A DNA stretch of 64,000 bases from Adhaeribacter radiodurans (GCF_014075995.1 NZ_CP055153.1:1240001-1304000), one strand, 5' to 3'; counted from the first letter of the stretch, positions 46,701 to 55,902 are shown. Numbers and translations are program-made. The notes: generated by a model from the sequence alone, not told the origin.

Positions 46701-48229
46701 AATTGATTACCATTTTGAATAGCTGGTCCGGAAATAAGCGTGTAAGTAACTGGTAATCCTGAGCTAGCTGAAGCTGTCAGAATAATTGGAGAATTAGTTA
46801 AGGCTTTGTCTGGTGGAAAAAAGGTAAGCGTTTGGGCGTTCTTATTTGGAATTTGAAGCTTTACTAACCAATAGTCGCTATTAGGATATCCGCTAAAATT
46901 ACCAGTCAGCAGAATACTACCATTAGAAGTTGGTAATAATTGGGAGCCGCTCTCTAAGCTTGTATCCCAAAGTTTAGTACCGGCTGTATCTATTTTTACG
47001 ACCCAAGTATTACCTATTCCTCTTCTAATTCCCATGTCTCCACCACGATCTGAATTAGAAAAGCCGCTCAACAAGTAACCGCCATCCGGCGTAGTTAACA
47101 GGGAGGTAAGGTTAACATATTTATTGCCGCCAAAGGTTTTATCCCATATTTTGCTGCCATCTTTTCCAATTTTAATTACCCAGTAATCGCCGAAAACATC
47201 ATCTTCCGTATCGTCTCGGGCAGGCTCACTTTTATCTATACTCTTACCAGATTCGGATAGACCGCCCAGTAGGTAACCACCATCCGGTGCCAAAGCCAGG
47301 GCATTCAGTACATCATCCTCGTATCCGCCAAAAGTTTTATCCCATTCCTTAGTGCCTTCACTTGTAATTTTTACGACCCAATAATCCAAACAAGGTGAGC
47401 CACCATCATCCGTGCAGTCACTTTTCTTTGATTCGCTCTTATCTCCGCTTTTATCAGAAGCAGAATAGCCTCCTAGTAAAAAACCATCATCGGGAGTAAC
47501 AATTAGGGAAGTAAGAGCATCCGACTCATTACCTCCAAAAGTTTTATCCCATTCTTTGCTGCCATCCTCCTTTAGCTTCACTACCCAGTAGTCCCAACTG
47601 CCATTTACACCCTGCGATTTATCACCGCTTATACCAGAACCGGAATATCCTCCCAAAATAAAGCCCCGGTCACTCGTTTGTTGTACCGTTACTATAAAGT
47701 CAGACTCAGTTCCTCCTAAGGTTTTGTCCCATTCCTGTTGTCCACTGGTATTTAATTTTACTATCCAATAATCGGTGCTAAAATCACCTTTATTGTTCTC
47801 AGTTTTATCACCTGATTTCCCGGAATAAGAATATCCACCGAGAATATAGCCCCCGTCACTGGATTGTTGTACCGATGCTAAATAGTCAGACTTATTACCC
47901 CCAAAAGTTTTATCCCAGGCTTTGCTGCCATCCAGATTTAACTTAACAATCCAATAATCTTCTTCTCCTCGGCTAGCTTCAGTTTTATCGCCGCTAATTC
48001 CGGAAGAGGAAGTACCCCCCAGGATATGGCCCCCATCGCTCGTTTGCTGTGCTCTGGCTAGTCCATCACTTTGGTTACCTCCGTAGGTTTTTTCCCATAG
48101 TTTAGTTTGGGCAAGAGAGGAAAAATATACCGGTAACCATAATAAGATAATAAGTACTGGCCGGCTGTTATTGGAACGCAAAGTAAAAGTATACCCTCCT
48201 TTTAAAAGAAGAGATAAATGTGTTTTCAT
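43733..48229 (-). CDS. Giant T9SS-secreted 21-repeat protein 3, type A
   Basis: The 1498-residue protein has a 41-residue signal peptide ending SSLAQ, whose first residues (MKTHLSLLLKGGY) match gene 1 (MKTRLSFLFKIGY). Modules are seven repeat units, an Ig-like domain (TLTFFPPDKALTNSPIILTA, SGLPVTYTLISGPA), seven plus seven units, and a T9SS sorting domain (AYPNPFVQEVNISF, PGIYTLRLQ, ending SYQKVFLTQ as in gene 1). Unit 4 has SDCTDDGGSPC and unit 13 has TCYTCEIN. Unit 5 carries the acidic insert DDTEDDVFGDYW that is also acidic in the three paralogues and could bind calcium. Unit 19 has an unpaired Cys (WDNCYGG). Function is unknown. Confidence 0.85.
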   Translation of the reverse strand: MKTHLSLLLKGGYTFTLRSNNSRPVLIILLWLPVYFSSLAQTKLWEKTYGGNQSDGLARAQQTSDGGHILGGTSSSGISGDKTEASRGEEDYWIVKLNLDGSKAWDKTFGGNKSDYLASVQQSSDGGYILGGYSYSGKSGDKTENNKGDFSTDYWIVKLNTSGQQEWDKTLGGTESDFIVTVQQTSDRGFILGGYSGSGISGDKSQGVNGSWDYWVVKLKEDGSKEWDKTFGGNESDALTSLIVTPDDGFLLGGYSASDKSGDKSESKKSDCTDDGGSPCLDYWVVKITSEGTKEWDKTFGGYEDDVLNALALAPDGGYLLGGLSESGKSIDKSEPARDDTEDDVFGDYWVIKIGKDGSKIWDKTFGGNKYVNLTSLLTTPDGGYLLSGFSNSDRGGDMGIRRGIGNTWVVKIDTAGTKLWDTSLESGSQLLPTSNGSILLTGNFSGYPNSDYWLVKLQIPNKNAQTLTFFPPDKALTNSPIILTASASSGLPVTYTLISGPAIQNGNQLSFTGYGTVVVRAFQAGDATYSPVEYTTSFRVQRLTPQNDKTIGGNGSDILADMVATADGGYLLAGSSSSDISGDKSMVSKGDSDYWLVKTDKDKNKIWDKSFGGKGIEKLATIISIPDGGYLLGGYSTSDKEGDKSEGNKGKNDFWIVKIDANGTKLWDKTIGGNKDDNLAVIVATPDGGFLLGGSSQSGKSGDKSEENKGTPYENGYIPPDIWLVKIDGNGNKVWDKTYGSQLDDVLTSLIAMPDGNYLIGGNIVYSFNYLLIKIDTQGQQIWEKTFDYSSDNNGYIHNISAMITLPDGGYLLAGIAGFESYYYWIAKLDSDGNKIWDKLYGGRPIFTCYTCEINRSTIVDIQATSTDHYLLAGYTHSNQGGDRSEANRGRQDYWLVEIDANGQKIADKSFGGHDTDQLTAIIATSNGGYLLGGYSSSNTDHEKSENSKGDLDFWLIETQISAFPPSSLQAWNLRYGGSNSDYLTTVIKTNDGGYLLGGYSYSNKSGDKSQDSYGKSDYWVVRTDAAGNKLWDKRYGGTKEDYLKSIAPTADGGFLLGGGSESGISGNKKAINKGGRDIWVVKISRSGEKEWEQSYGGQETEDLQKIIALPDGTYLLAGYSNSPVGGDKTQVNQGNLDYWLVKINMHYGHKIWDKTYGGTANDYVADVLVLNNGDLLVGGTSFSSVSGDKSQGNQGSSDYWLLRTDKVGKKLWDNCYGGKNQDQLLAMLSPNTSTFLLAGHSDSGISGQKTQANKGDKDFWLVQVNNKGEKKWDKTYGGSSDENLRSLILDKDGGYVLGGTSFSGNRGDKSEESQGSSDYWLVKTNNKGKKLWDKRYGGSNEEELRVVWTTEDGGYLLGGRSKSDVSGDRTQPSQGENDFWLVKVAPVTSTISLAAAHSDTFTPKELTSAELLPLTAYPNPFVQEVNISFRVPQTQKITLKVYDSQGQEIVTLFEEVAQGNQTYTRRWKASHSSPGIYTLRLQSNTHQSYQKVFLTQ

Positions 48230-48984
48230 TTAGGGTAGGTTAAAAGGAAAAACGCTAATAATAAAATATCAGAAGGAAAACCTGGCTTACAAAGAAATAA
48301 TAAGCCAAGTCGTAGGGGTAGTATAACTTTAGGAAGTAAAACTTTCTGTTATTTGATGAACTAGGGTAGTAAGCAAAAATATGTTGGAGTATGGTTCTCT
48401 AGCGCTCCCTGCTATTAAATACTTTCGGGAAAAAAAGGCTTTGAGTATTACTACTTTTAAAATAGTTTTTTAATTCTTTGGCAACTTGATTAGTAAAAAA
48501 AATGGGCTATATGGATACGTAATATTCTCTTATACATCCAGTAAATTAGTAAATTGTTACCTAGTACGGCACAAAAGTTTAATTTTTACCTAAGTGCTAG
48601 ATAGTTCTTGATTGAGTATCACTAGAAAGTACATGGTAGCTAATAGGTAAAAATCTCTTAAGTAATATGAACTAAACACTTTTACTAAATACTTTTCATT
48701 ACGCTTACCAGATAAGTTGGCCTGTTAGTAGCCGCTTACCTTTTCTCCATTATAGAGATATGCCAATAGTTCTACCAAAAAGTATTTTTACCGCCCGGCC
48801 TTAATTCAACGGAAACCCTCAGATGTTAAATTTAATTAGATATAATTTAGATAATTAATTGCATAAAAACAATGTGGTTCATAATGTTTATATACCGAAA
48901 AGGTATTCGTGATTTTTGACAAAAACCCACTCTGATTCTGGTTAGGTGCGGAGTAGATTTTCGTCAAAAATTTTTTGGTGAGCC
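48230..48984. other. Spacer upstream of repeat gene 3, homologous to 38433-38992
   Basis: This 755-bp AT-rich spacer separates gene 4 from gene 3. Its leader resembles that of gene 1 (TTTTTCCTTTTAACCTACCC before the start), and the block at 48530-48600 matches 38730-38790. The extra length lies near the gene 4 side. Near 48912-48971 there is a weak stem (ATTTTTGACAAAA / TTTTCGTCAAAAAT). Confidence 0.6.
48550..48561. promoter_or_regulatory. Conserved 12-mer TAAATTGTTACC upstream of repeat gene 3
   Basis: This is the counterpart of 38748-38759, at nearly the same distance (321 nt) from the gene start. See the entry there; its function is unproven. Confidence 0.25.
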
Positions 48985-51900
48985 TTATTGCGTAAGCAGA
49001 AGTTTAATCGTGTGGTTCTTATACTGGCTGTATAGGCGCAGCAAATACATACCAGTTCTTTGATTATTGGGCTGCCATTTTATTTGATAGGTTTGTTTAG
49101 CTTGGGCTTTACCCCGGAACAAGGTGGCTGTTTCTCTACCCTGATAGTCAAAGAGTTTTATTATAACTTGCTGAGTTTTGGGTGAAGTAAAACGGATGGT
49201 AGTATTAGAAGACAAGGGATTAGGATAAGCTTGTAAGCTAAATCCGTTGCTGGAAATCTCTGTATTTTCTGTAATTGCCGGTTCCCTGCTAGCTATTAGA
49301 GTTGTAGTTACCGGAGCTACTTTAACGAGCCAAAAATCATTTTCGCCTTGGCTGGGCTGGGTTCTGTCGCCGCTTGCGTCGGAGTTGGATCGCCCTCCTA
49401 GTAAGTACCCGCCATCTTCGGTAATCCACATGGCCCGGAGTTCTTCTTGCTGGCTGCCGCCATAACGTTTATCCAAGAGCTTTTCGCCTTTGTTATTGGT
49501 CTTCACCAACCAATAATCACTGCTGCCTTGGCTTTCCTGACTCTTGTCGCCACTCTTACCGGAGAAAGAGGAGCCACCTAAAATATAACCACCATTTTTA
49601 TCCTGAATCAACGAACGTAGGGTTTCATCTTCGGTGCCGCCGAAGGTTTTATCCCAGAGCTTTTCGCCTTTACCATCTACTTGTACCAGCCAAAAGTCCT
49701 TACCGCCTTGACTAACCTGGCTCTTGTCCCCGCTCTTACCCGAAGCGCTCTGGCCGGCTAATAAGATGGTGTCTTTATTAATACTGAGCATAGAATAGAG
49801 TTGGTCTTGGTCGTTGCCACCATAGCGTTTATCCCAGATTTTATTTCCTTGGTTATCGGTGCGAATAATCCAAAAATCGGAACCACCTTGGTTAGACTGA
49901 CTTTTATTTCCACTAATAGAAGAAAAAGAGGTTCCTCCTAATAATAAATTATCATTTTCTAACAGTGATACATCTTCCAGGAAATCGTTAGCTGCCCCGC
50001 CGAAACATTTTTCCCACATTTTATAGATGTTAAAATCATCAATGGTAACTTTAATTATCCAGTAATCTTGTCCGCCCCGATTCGCTTGATTTTTATTGCC
50101 ACTTACCGGAGAATTGCTAAAACCAGCTAATAAATACTCATTGGCGGTAACCCACTTTATTTTTCGTAAATCTTCGTTCCCTGTGCCGCCGTAACTGCGG
50201 TCCCATTCTTTTTCACCGGTACTATTTATCTTTACTATCCAAAAATCTTTACCTCCGTAACCGGCTACACTTTTATTTCCACCTTTACCAGACTCCGAAC
50301 TGCCACCTAATAAAAAACCACCATCTGGGGTAGCAACAATGCTGTTCAGAAAATCATGGCCTGTGCCTCCGTAGCGTTTATCCCACAACTTGTTACCAGA
50401 TGCATCGGTTTTTACCACCCAGTAGTCACTTTCGCCTTGGCTAATCTGAGTTTTATCGCCGGATGGGTTAGAATACGAATAACCCCCAAGTAAATAACCA
50501 CCGTCGGTAGTTCGGATAACGGTAGTAAAATTATCCAGACCAGTACCACCGTAACGTAAATTCCAGGCTTCCAGGGTTGAAGGTGGAAAAGTGCTTAATT
50601 GGGTTTGTACCAGCCAAAAATCCTGATTGCCTTTACTGTTTTCACTTTTCTCATTGCCTGCATTAGAGTAGGAATTGCCGCCCAAGAGATAGCCCCCATT
50701 CGGCAAGGCTAGAAGAGTGGTTAGAAAATCTGAACTACCGCCTCCGAAAATTTTGTCAGCGACCTTCTTTCCATTTTCATCTATCTCTAATAACCAATAG
50801 TCTTGCCCACCACGGTTACCTTCGGTTCGGTCGTCACCTTTATCGGAATAGGAGTAGCCAGCCACTAAATAATTTCCGTTGGCAATAGGTAAAACGTCTA
50901 TTGGGAAAGATTCATTTGTATCACAAAAAGTACAGGAATGAACACCTTCTCCCCGGTAAAACTTATCCCATAATTGGTTACCTTCTGCATCTGTTTTTAT
51001 TATCCAGTAAGAAAACCTTTCTTGACCCGAACTACCCACTAAAAGGTATCCGCCATCCGGAGTAGTAATAAGGGAGGTTAATTTATTGTACACATCGTAT
51101 ATGTACGATTTATTCCAGAGCTGCTCTCCTTGGGGGGTTATTTTGACTATCCAGTATTTAGAGAATTGGTCCGAATCTATTACGCTTTCTCCACCAATCA
51201 GGTAATTGCCATTTGGGGTAACGATTATAGAGTATAATCTATCTTCATACCCGCCGCCAAAGGTCTTATCCCATACTTTATTGCCCTCACCATCTATCTT
51301 TACTACCCAAAAATCGGCGGTATATTTGCCATTTTCGCCCACTTTCCCTTTGTTGTTTTCACTTTTATCGCCACCCTTACCCGATTGGGAATTGCCTCCC
51401 AGTAAATAGCCTCCCTCTGGGGTAGGCAAAATAACGGTAAGATTATCATCCAAGTCGCCGCCAATGGTTTTGTCCCAGAGTTTAGTGCCATTAGCGTCTA
51501 CTTTTACCAGCCAATAATCAGCGTTGCCTTTACTAACTGTACTTTTGTCGCCTTCTTTACCCGATGAAGAGGAACCACCTAGTAAATAACCCCCATCCGG
51601 CGTGGAAATAATGGTGGCCATTGTTTCCCGGCCTGCACCGCCGTAAGATTTATCCCACAGCTTTTTCCTGTCTTTATCCATTTTCACGAGCCAGAAATCA
51701 GAAAGACCCTTACTCGCCATACTTTTATCGCCCGTACTACCCGAAGAAGAGGTGCCCGCTAGTAAATATCCACCATCGGGAGTGGATACCATGTCGGCTA
51801 GTAAATCTGCTTGATTTCCGCCAAAGGTTTTATCCTGAAGTTTGGGAAATCTTTGCACCTGAAAACTGGCGGTATATTCAACTGGACTATAGGTGGCATT

Positions 51901-53565
51901 ACCGGCTTGCATGGCTTTTACTACAATAGTACCATAACCTTTAAAGCTTAGTTGATTGCCCTGGAGGGTAGCCGAGCCGGATAGTACCTGATAGGTAACC
52001 GGCAAACCGGAACTTGCCCTAGCCGAAAGAGTATAGGGAGAATTTCCTAAACCCTGATCTGTTGGGGAAAAGGAGATGGTTTGTATTTTTTTATCGGGAA
52101 TACCTAGCTTTATTACCCAAAAATCTTCAGCTCCTTTGCCTGCCTGGCTTTTTTCCCATTCTGCTATCCCAGTGTAGGCTTGTCCGGCTATTAAGCAATC
52201 ACCATCAGAAGTTAAGGCCATATCCAGGGTAAGGTTATTTACCAATTGTTTAACATTACTAAAAGCTTTATCCCAGATTTTTTCTCCTTTATCGTTAATT
52301 TTTAGTACCCAAATGCTTTCCACATCTCTTCTAACTTCGGTTATGTCGGTGCTCTGGTTAGAATTAGTATAACCTCCCAGCAGATAGCCGCCATCTGCAG
52401 TAACTAACACGTCCGCGAGGCCATCCCTTTTATTACCACCGTAGGTTTTGTCCCATTCTTTCGTGCCATCGGCTTTAATCTTTACTATCCAATAATCCCC
52501 ATTCGCTTCATCTTCCGTCGCATCCAGGCTGGGTTCACTTTTGTCGAAGCTTTTATTAGATTCGGAAGTACCGCCTAGTAAAAAACCACTATCGTTGGTA
52601 GCCACCATAGTAGAAAATATATCATCGGAGTAACCTCCTAAAGTTTTATCCCACAGTTTTTTACCATTTGAGTCAATTTTTACTATCCAATAATCGTAAC
52701 ATATTTCCCCATCGGTATTAATACAATCACTTTTACTTGGTTCGCTTTTATCGGCAAATTTGCCGGAATTAGAACTGCCCCCGAGTAGGTACCCTCCGTC
52801 ACTGGTCTGTTGCAAGGCGGTTAACTGATCATTATTCTCCCCACCAAAGGTTTTATCCCAAACTTTATTCCCAGTGCTATCTACTTTTACCACCCAATAA
52901 TCCGCTTGGTTATACCCATTTTCATTTACCGGGCGCCGGTTGTTCGCACTTTTATCGCCACTTTTGTTCGAATTTGAATATCCTCCCAGAATATAACCAC
53001 CGTCACTGGTTTGCTGCACTTCGGTTAACCTATCGTCATTATTACCACCTAAAGTCTTATCCCATATTTTATTACCATCCGCATCTAATTTTACAAGCCA
53101 ATAATCTCCACTCCCTTTTCCAGCCTCGCTTTTATCCCCGCTAATGCCGGAATTGGAATAACCGCCTAAAATATAGCCACCATCACTGGTTTGCTGCAAA
53201 GACGATAAAAAATCCCCATCATTCCCGCCAAAGGTTTTATCCCAGAGTTTAGTGCCATTGGCTCTTAATTTTATTATCCAATAATCGCCGTTTGACGTTC
53301 CTTTATTTGGCTCTGATTTATCGCCGCTTTTTCCGGAGTAAGAAGTACCTCCCAAAATAAAATTGCCATCATTAGTCTCCTTAGCTGATTTTAATACGTC
53401 ATTATCTTTTCCGCCAATAATTTTGTCCCAGAGTTTAACTTGCGCTTTTCCCTGCGGAGGATTTAGGAAAAAAATAAGAAGAATAATTCCTAGAATTCGC
53501 CATCCCTTAATTTGGGAAGGTAAAAATTTACTAAATACTTTAAATTGAGCTACACGTATTTTCAT
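48985..53565 (-). CDS. Giant T9SS-secreted 21-repeat protein 4, type B
   Basis: The 1526-residue protein is the first gene of the array in transcription order. It has a 42-residue signal peptide ending GKAQ with a long basic n-region, seven repeat units, an Ig-like domain (TISFSPTDQGLGNSPYTLSA), seven plus seven units, and a T9SS sorting domain (AYPNPLSSNTTIRFTSPKTQ, HTIKLLLTQ). Unit 7 is longer than in the paralogues and keeps a SQAGKGAEDFW segment. Unit 4 has SDCINTDGEIC and unit 13 has SCTFCDTN. In unit 21 the usual KLWDK is KLLDK. Units at each position resemble the same position in the paralogues more than adjacent units, so the 21-unit form predates the duplications. Function is unknown. 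Confidence 0.85.
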   Translation of the reverse strand: MKIRVAQFKVFSKFLPSQIKGWRILGIILLIFFLNPPQGKAQVKLWDKIIGGKDNDVLKSAKETNDGNFILGGTSYSGKSGDKSEPNKGTSNGDYWIIKLRANGTKLWDKTFGGNDGDFLSSLQQTSDGGYILGGYSNSGISGDKSEAGKGSGDYWLVKLDADGNKIWDKTLGGNNDDRLTEVQQTSDGGYILGGYSNSNKSGDKSANNRRPVNENGYNQADYWVVKVDSTGNKVWDKTFGGENNDQLTALQQTSDGGYLLGGSSNSGKFADKSEPSKSDCINTDGEICYDYWIVKIDSNGKKLWDKTLGGYSDDIFSTMVATNDSGFLLGGTSESNKSFDKSEPSLDATEDEANGDYWIVKIKADGTKEWDKTYGGNKRDGLADVLVTADGGYLLGGYTNSNQSTDITEVRRDVESIWVLKINDKGEKIWDKAFSNVKQLVNNLTLDMALTSDGDCLIAGQAYTGIAEWEKSQAGKGAEDFWVIKLGIPDKKIQTISFSPTDQGLGNSPYTLSARASSGLPVTYQVLSGSATLQGNQLSFKGYGTIVVKAMQAGNATYSPVEYTASFQVQRFPKLQDKTFGGNQADLLADMVSTPDGGYLLAGTSSSGSTGDKSMASKGLSDFWLVKMDKDRKKLWDKSYGGAGRETMATIISTPDGGYLLGGSSSSGKEGDKSTVSKGNADYWLVKVDANGTKLWDKTIGGDLDDNLTVILPTPEGGYLLGGNSQSGKGGDKSENNKGKVGENGKYTADFWVVKIDGEGNKVWDKTFGGGYEDRLYSIIVTPNGNYLIGGESVIDSDQFSKYWIVKITPQGEQLWNKSYIYDVYNKLTSLITTPDGGYLLVGSSGQERFSYWIIKTDAEGNQLWDKFYRGEGVHSCTFCDTNESFPIDVLPIANGNYLVAGYSYSDKGDDRTEGNRGGQDYWLLEIDENGKKVADKIFGGGSSDFLTTLLALPNGGYLLGGNSYSNAGNEKSENSKGNQDFWLVQTQLSTFPPSTLEAWNLRYGGTGLDNFTTVIRTTDGGYLLGGYSYSNPSGDKTQISQGESDYWVVKTDASGNKLWDKRYGGTGHDFLNSIVATPDGGFLLGGSSESGKGGNKSVAGYGGKDFWIVKINSTGEKEWDRSYGGTGNEDLRKIKWVTANEYLLAGFSNSPVSGNKNQANRGGQDYWIIKVTIDDFNIYKMWEKCFGGAANDFLEDVSLLENDNLLLGGTSFSSISGNKSQSNQGGSDFWIIRTDNQGNKIWDKRYGGNDQDQLYSMLSINKDTILLAGQSASGKSGDKSQVSQGGKDFWLVQVDGKGEKLWDKTFGGTEDETLRSLIQDKNGGYILGGSSFSGKSGDKSQESQGSSDYWLVKTNNKGEKLLDKRYGGSQQEELRAMWITEDGGYLLGGRSNSDASGDRTQPSQGENDFWLVKVAPVTTTLIASREPAITENTEISSNGFSLQAYPNPLSSNTTIRFTSPKTQQVIIKLFDYQGRETATLFRGKAQAKQTYQIKWQPNNQRTGMYLLRLYSQYKNHTIKLLLTQ

Positions 53566-53648
53566 ACTTATTATGGTTACATTCAGAATTTAAGTGTTCA
53601 AAAAAAGAAATGGAAAAGCAGGTTTTAATCTAAAATAGTAAAACAAAC

Positions 53649-53658
53649 CTGCACCGGG
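53649..53658 (-). promoter_or_regulatory. GC-rich block in the leader of repeat gene 4
   Basis: CCCGGTGCAG on the minus strand, followed by a TTTGTTTTA stretch, matches the block upstream of gene 2 at nearly the same distance from the start codon. A promoter or operator role is possible but not shown. Confidence 0.3.
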
Positions 53659-53905
53659 GCACAAAAAAGTGGAAGTAAAGTAACCATTCCTAATTGGTTG
53701 GTTTTTACTTTAAAGGCAAACTAATGTAATAGGTTTTCCAAATAATTACTATTTTTTCATAAAATTATTATGGTATTAGTAATCAGCATGGTTGAAAAAG
53801 GGAAAGGAATTTATTATGTTCTACAAAAAAAATTGTAGAATATTAAATTTTAAAATAAAACTTAAAAGAATATCCTGTACAGGTTAGTTGAAATTAGCTA
53901 CCTAA

Positions 53906-53952
53906 CTATAAAAAGAAAGCCAGCTTTTTTGAAGCTGGCTTTCTTTTTATAG
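53906..53952. terminator. Very strong stem-loop terminator with 21-bp perfect arms
   Basis: The arms at 53906-53926 and 53932-53952 are exact complements, with core AGAAAGCCAGCTT, a five-base loop and A/T tracts on both sides. It lies 13 nt after the stop of the leftward 645-residue gene and just outside the leader of the repeat array, so it insulates the two. Confidence 0.9.
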
Positions 53953-53964
53953 TTTTTTAATGGG

Positions 53965-55902
53965 TTAGCTTCCCTCACAAGGGCACAAACTTTTTTCGGC
54001 GCTGCAGATGGTATTGTAACCTTCATCAAGATCTTTTAAAAATTGACTAAGTTGAGCGTTGTAATCCTGAACGGCCTCTAGTTTACTTTCGTCAGGCTTT
54101 TGTTTAATGAGTTGGGTTAGCTGCTCTAGTTGTTTGGCAAGTTCATTAGTACGTTCCACAAGCTTGGTAATATGTGGTGGCGGAGCTTCTTCGGTGGTAA
54201 ACTTACTCCTAATATTGGTTTCGATGCAGTACTTTTTCTTTAAATATTCAAGCGATTTTTTGTCGGCATTTGCTTGCAGAGTGCCTTTTTTATCCAGAGC
54301 CAGTTTTAATAAGTAGTTGGCGTAGCGTTGGTCGTAGTTTAATACTGCGGTTTTTACTTTATCGCGGCAAGTTAAGCATTTAGTTGCGCTGGCCTTTTCG
54401 GTTAAATTGTTCCGTAAGTTTAAGGTTTCTTCATTAGCTTCTATCTCGGCGAGGCGGTTAGTTTCTTTTTCGAAAACTTCCCGGTACTGCTGAATTTCTA
54501 ATTCAGCAATAATGCGGGTAATGGCCTCACCTTCAATGGTAGCCGATAAAAAATCTTTGCCTGGTAAATCTACTGAATGCAATTTAGTAAGATAAGTTTC
54601 CCTTTTGGCCGCATTAGCCACACTTTTACCTTCGTTTTCCAGTTCTAATAAAGTTAACACCAGCTCCTTGCTGTTTTTTAAATTATGATCTGCATCTAAG
54701 TACAATTCGGCATTATTCACAATGGTGGCATACTCTGGCCGGAAAATATTCTGGTAAGTGGTGTTTTTCGCAAATTCCCGCTCGCGTACCCGCTGCAAGG
54801 TTTTAAGCGCCCGGTAATTCTGGATTACTGAAAACAAACTTTTGGAGTTTACTTCCGAAATATTGTTTTTGTAATTTAACTTATAATCGTTTAAGCTTTG
54901 TTTTAATTCGGCGAAGGTGCGCAGGAACTCAATAAAATACATTTCCTGCTTATAGGTTTCGTCGTTTACTAAACCGGCGTCGTGGGCATTATTTATCTTT
55001 TGCTTGCGTCTTTCAATGAGCTCCGTGTTGATTTCGTTGCCGCTTAAAACATCGGTTTTGTACAACGACTTATAATTAGCTACAACTAAGTAAGGATATT
55101 CTTTGTAATCGAAAACAGTTTCCAACTTTCTTCGGTCAAGTCCATTCGAACTGTTGGCCAACAGTTCGTTCGCTTTCGCTGATTTTAAAGTTACGTTTTT
55201 TACATCGGGTGGTACCAGCGCGTACACCCTTACCGAGTGTAAACGCGTGTCGAAATTATGGCCTTCGTAGAGCCGGATGGTAGAACTGAATTTGTATTCC
55301 GTTTTGCGGGAACTGGAACCTAATAATTTACCAAATTCGCCTACCAACGACATTAGCGCTCCCGTAGGCGAAGCAGTTAGGTTCGCAATATTCTGTAACT
55401 GTAAGGCTACTAAACCAAAAACCTGTTCGTTGGCATTATCGGCGATAGCTTTGGCTTCAATGGTAGCATCAATGCTTTTATCCGTGCTGGAAAGAGGCAT
55501 TTTATCAATCACCCGTATTACATCAATGTTATCGCTTACCCGCGCCGTTAATTCTTTATTATCGTTTTTTACATAAAAATTGTACAGCGGATAAACAATG
55601 CCTTCGTTGCCAAATAATTTTAAATTTTTAAGCTGAGCCGTAATAAGCAGATACTCCAGTTCCTGCGCGTAATTTTTTTTGTTTTTGCCCGCTCCCGTCT
55701 TAAGTTCATTAATTACCCGGGTAAACTTATTACCGTTAAACAGGTAAATGTCCGTAGAAAGATATTGCCATTCGTCGGTAAAATTAAATTTATCGTTATA
55801 AGAATAACCTAACCGGGTTTCAATCCCATTTTGGGCTTTTACCGGAAAATAGCAACTTACAAAACAACCAATAAAAAATAGTGCGGGTTTTAATATCTTC
55901 AT
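53965..55902 (-). CDS. Secreted protein of unknown family, partly coiled-coil, cysteine-bearing C-terminus
   Basis: I do not recognise this 645-residue protein. It has a signal peptide (ALFFIGCFVSCYFPVKAQ). Residues of about 25-260 are mixed alpha/beta with GTGAGKNKKN-like basic loops (LKTGAGKNKKNYAQELEYLL) and a segment LYEGHNFDTRLHSVRVYALV. The remainder is mostly helical with long charged stretches (VFEKETNRLAEIEANEETLN, LVERTNELAKQLEQLTQLIK). There are CLTC near residue 520, a Cys in KKKYCIETN, and ICSAEKSLCPC at the end. This could be an extracellular scaffold or a structural protein. It sits between DsbD and the repeat array, on the same strand, but a strong terminator separates it from the array. 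Confidence 0.7.
   Translation of the reverse strand: MKILKPALFFIGCFVSCYFPVKAQNGIETRLGYSYNDKFNFTDEWQYLSTDIYLFNGNKFTRVINELKTGAGKNKKNYAQELEYLLITAQLKNLKLFGNEGIVYPLYNFYVKNDNKELTARVSDNIDVIRVIDKMPLSSTDKSIDATIEAKAIADNANEQVFGLVALQLQNIANLTASPTGALMSLVGEFGKLLGSSSRKTEYKFSSTIRLYEGHNFDTRLHSVRVYALVPPDVKNVTLKSAKANELLANSSNGLDRRKLETVFDYKEYPYLVVANYKSLYKTDVLSGNEINTELIERRKQKINNAHDAGLVNDETYKQEMYFIEFLRTFAELKQSLNDYKLNYKNNISEVNSKSLFSVIQNYRALKTLQRVREREFAKNTTYQNIFRPEYATIVNNAELYLDADHNLKNSKELVLTLLELENEGKSVANAAKRETYLTKLHSVDLPGKDFLSATIEGEAITRIIAELEIQQYREVFEKETNRLAEIEANEETLNLRNNLTEKASATKCLTCRDKVKTAVLNYDQRYANYLLKLALDKKGTLQANADKKSLEYLKKKYCIETNIRSKFTTEEAPPPHITKLVERTNELAKQLEQLTQLIKQKPDESKLEAVQDYNAQLSQFLKDLDEGYNTICSAEKSLCPCEGS

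Larger units (their letters stand above)
53566..53964. other. Upstream region of the repeat-gene array and terminator of the 645-residue gene
   Basis: This 0.4 kb AT-rich gap includes the leader of gene 4 with its GC-rich block (53649-53658) and a very strong stem-loop at 53906-53952. No coding frame is seen. Confidence 0.5.

Noticed and set aside
33912-53565. Possible CRISPR or minisatellite array because of the dense repeats
   Set aside because: The repeats are about 180 nt, diverged at the nucleotide level, keep one reading frame for thousands of bases and encode regular protein units. They lack identical short repeats with unique spacers.
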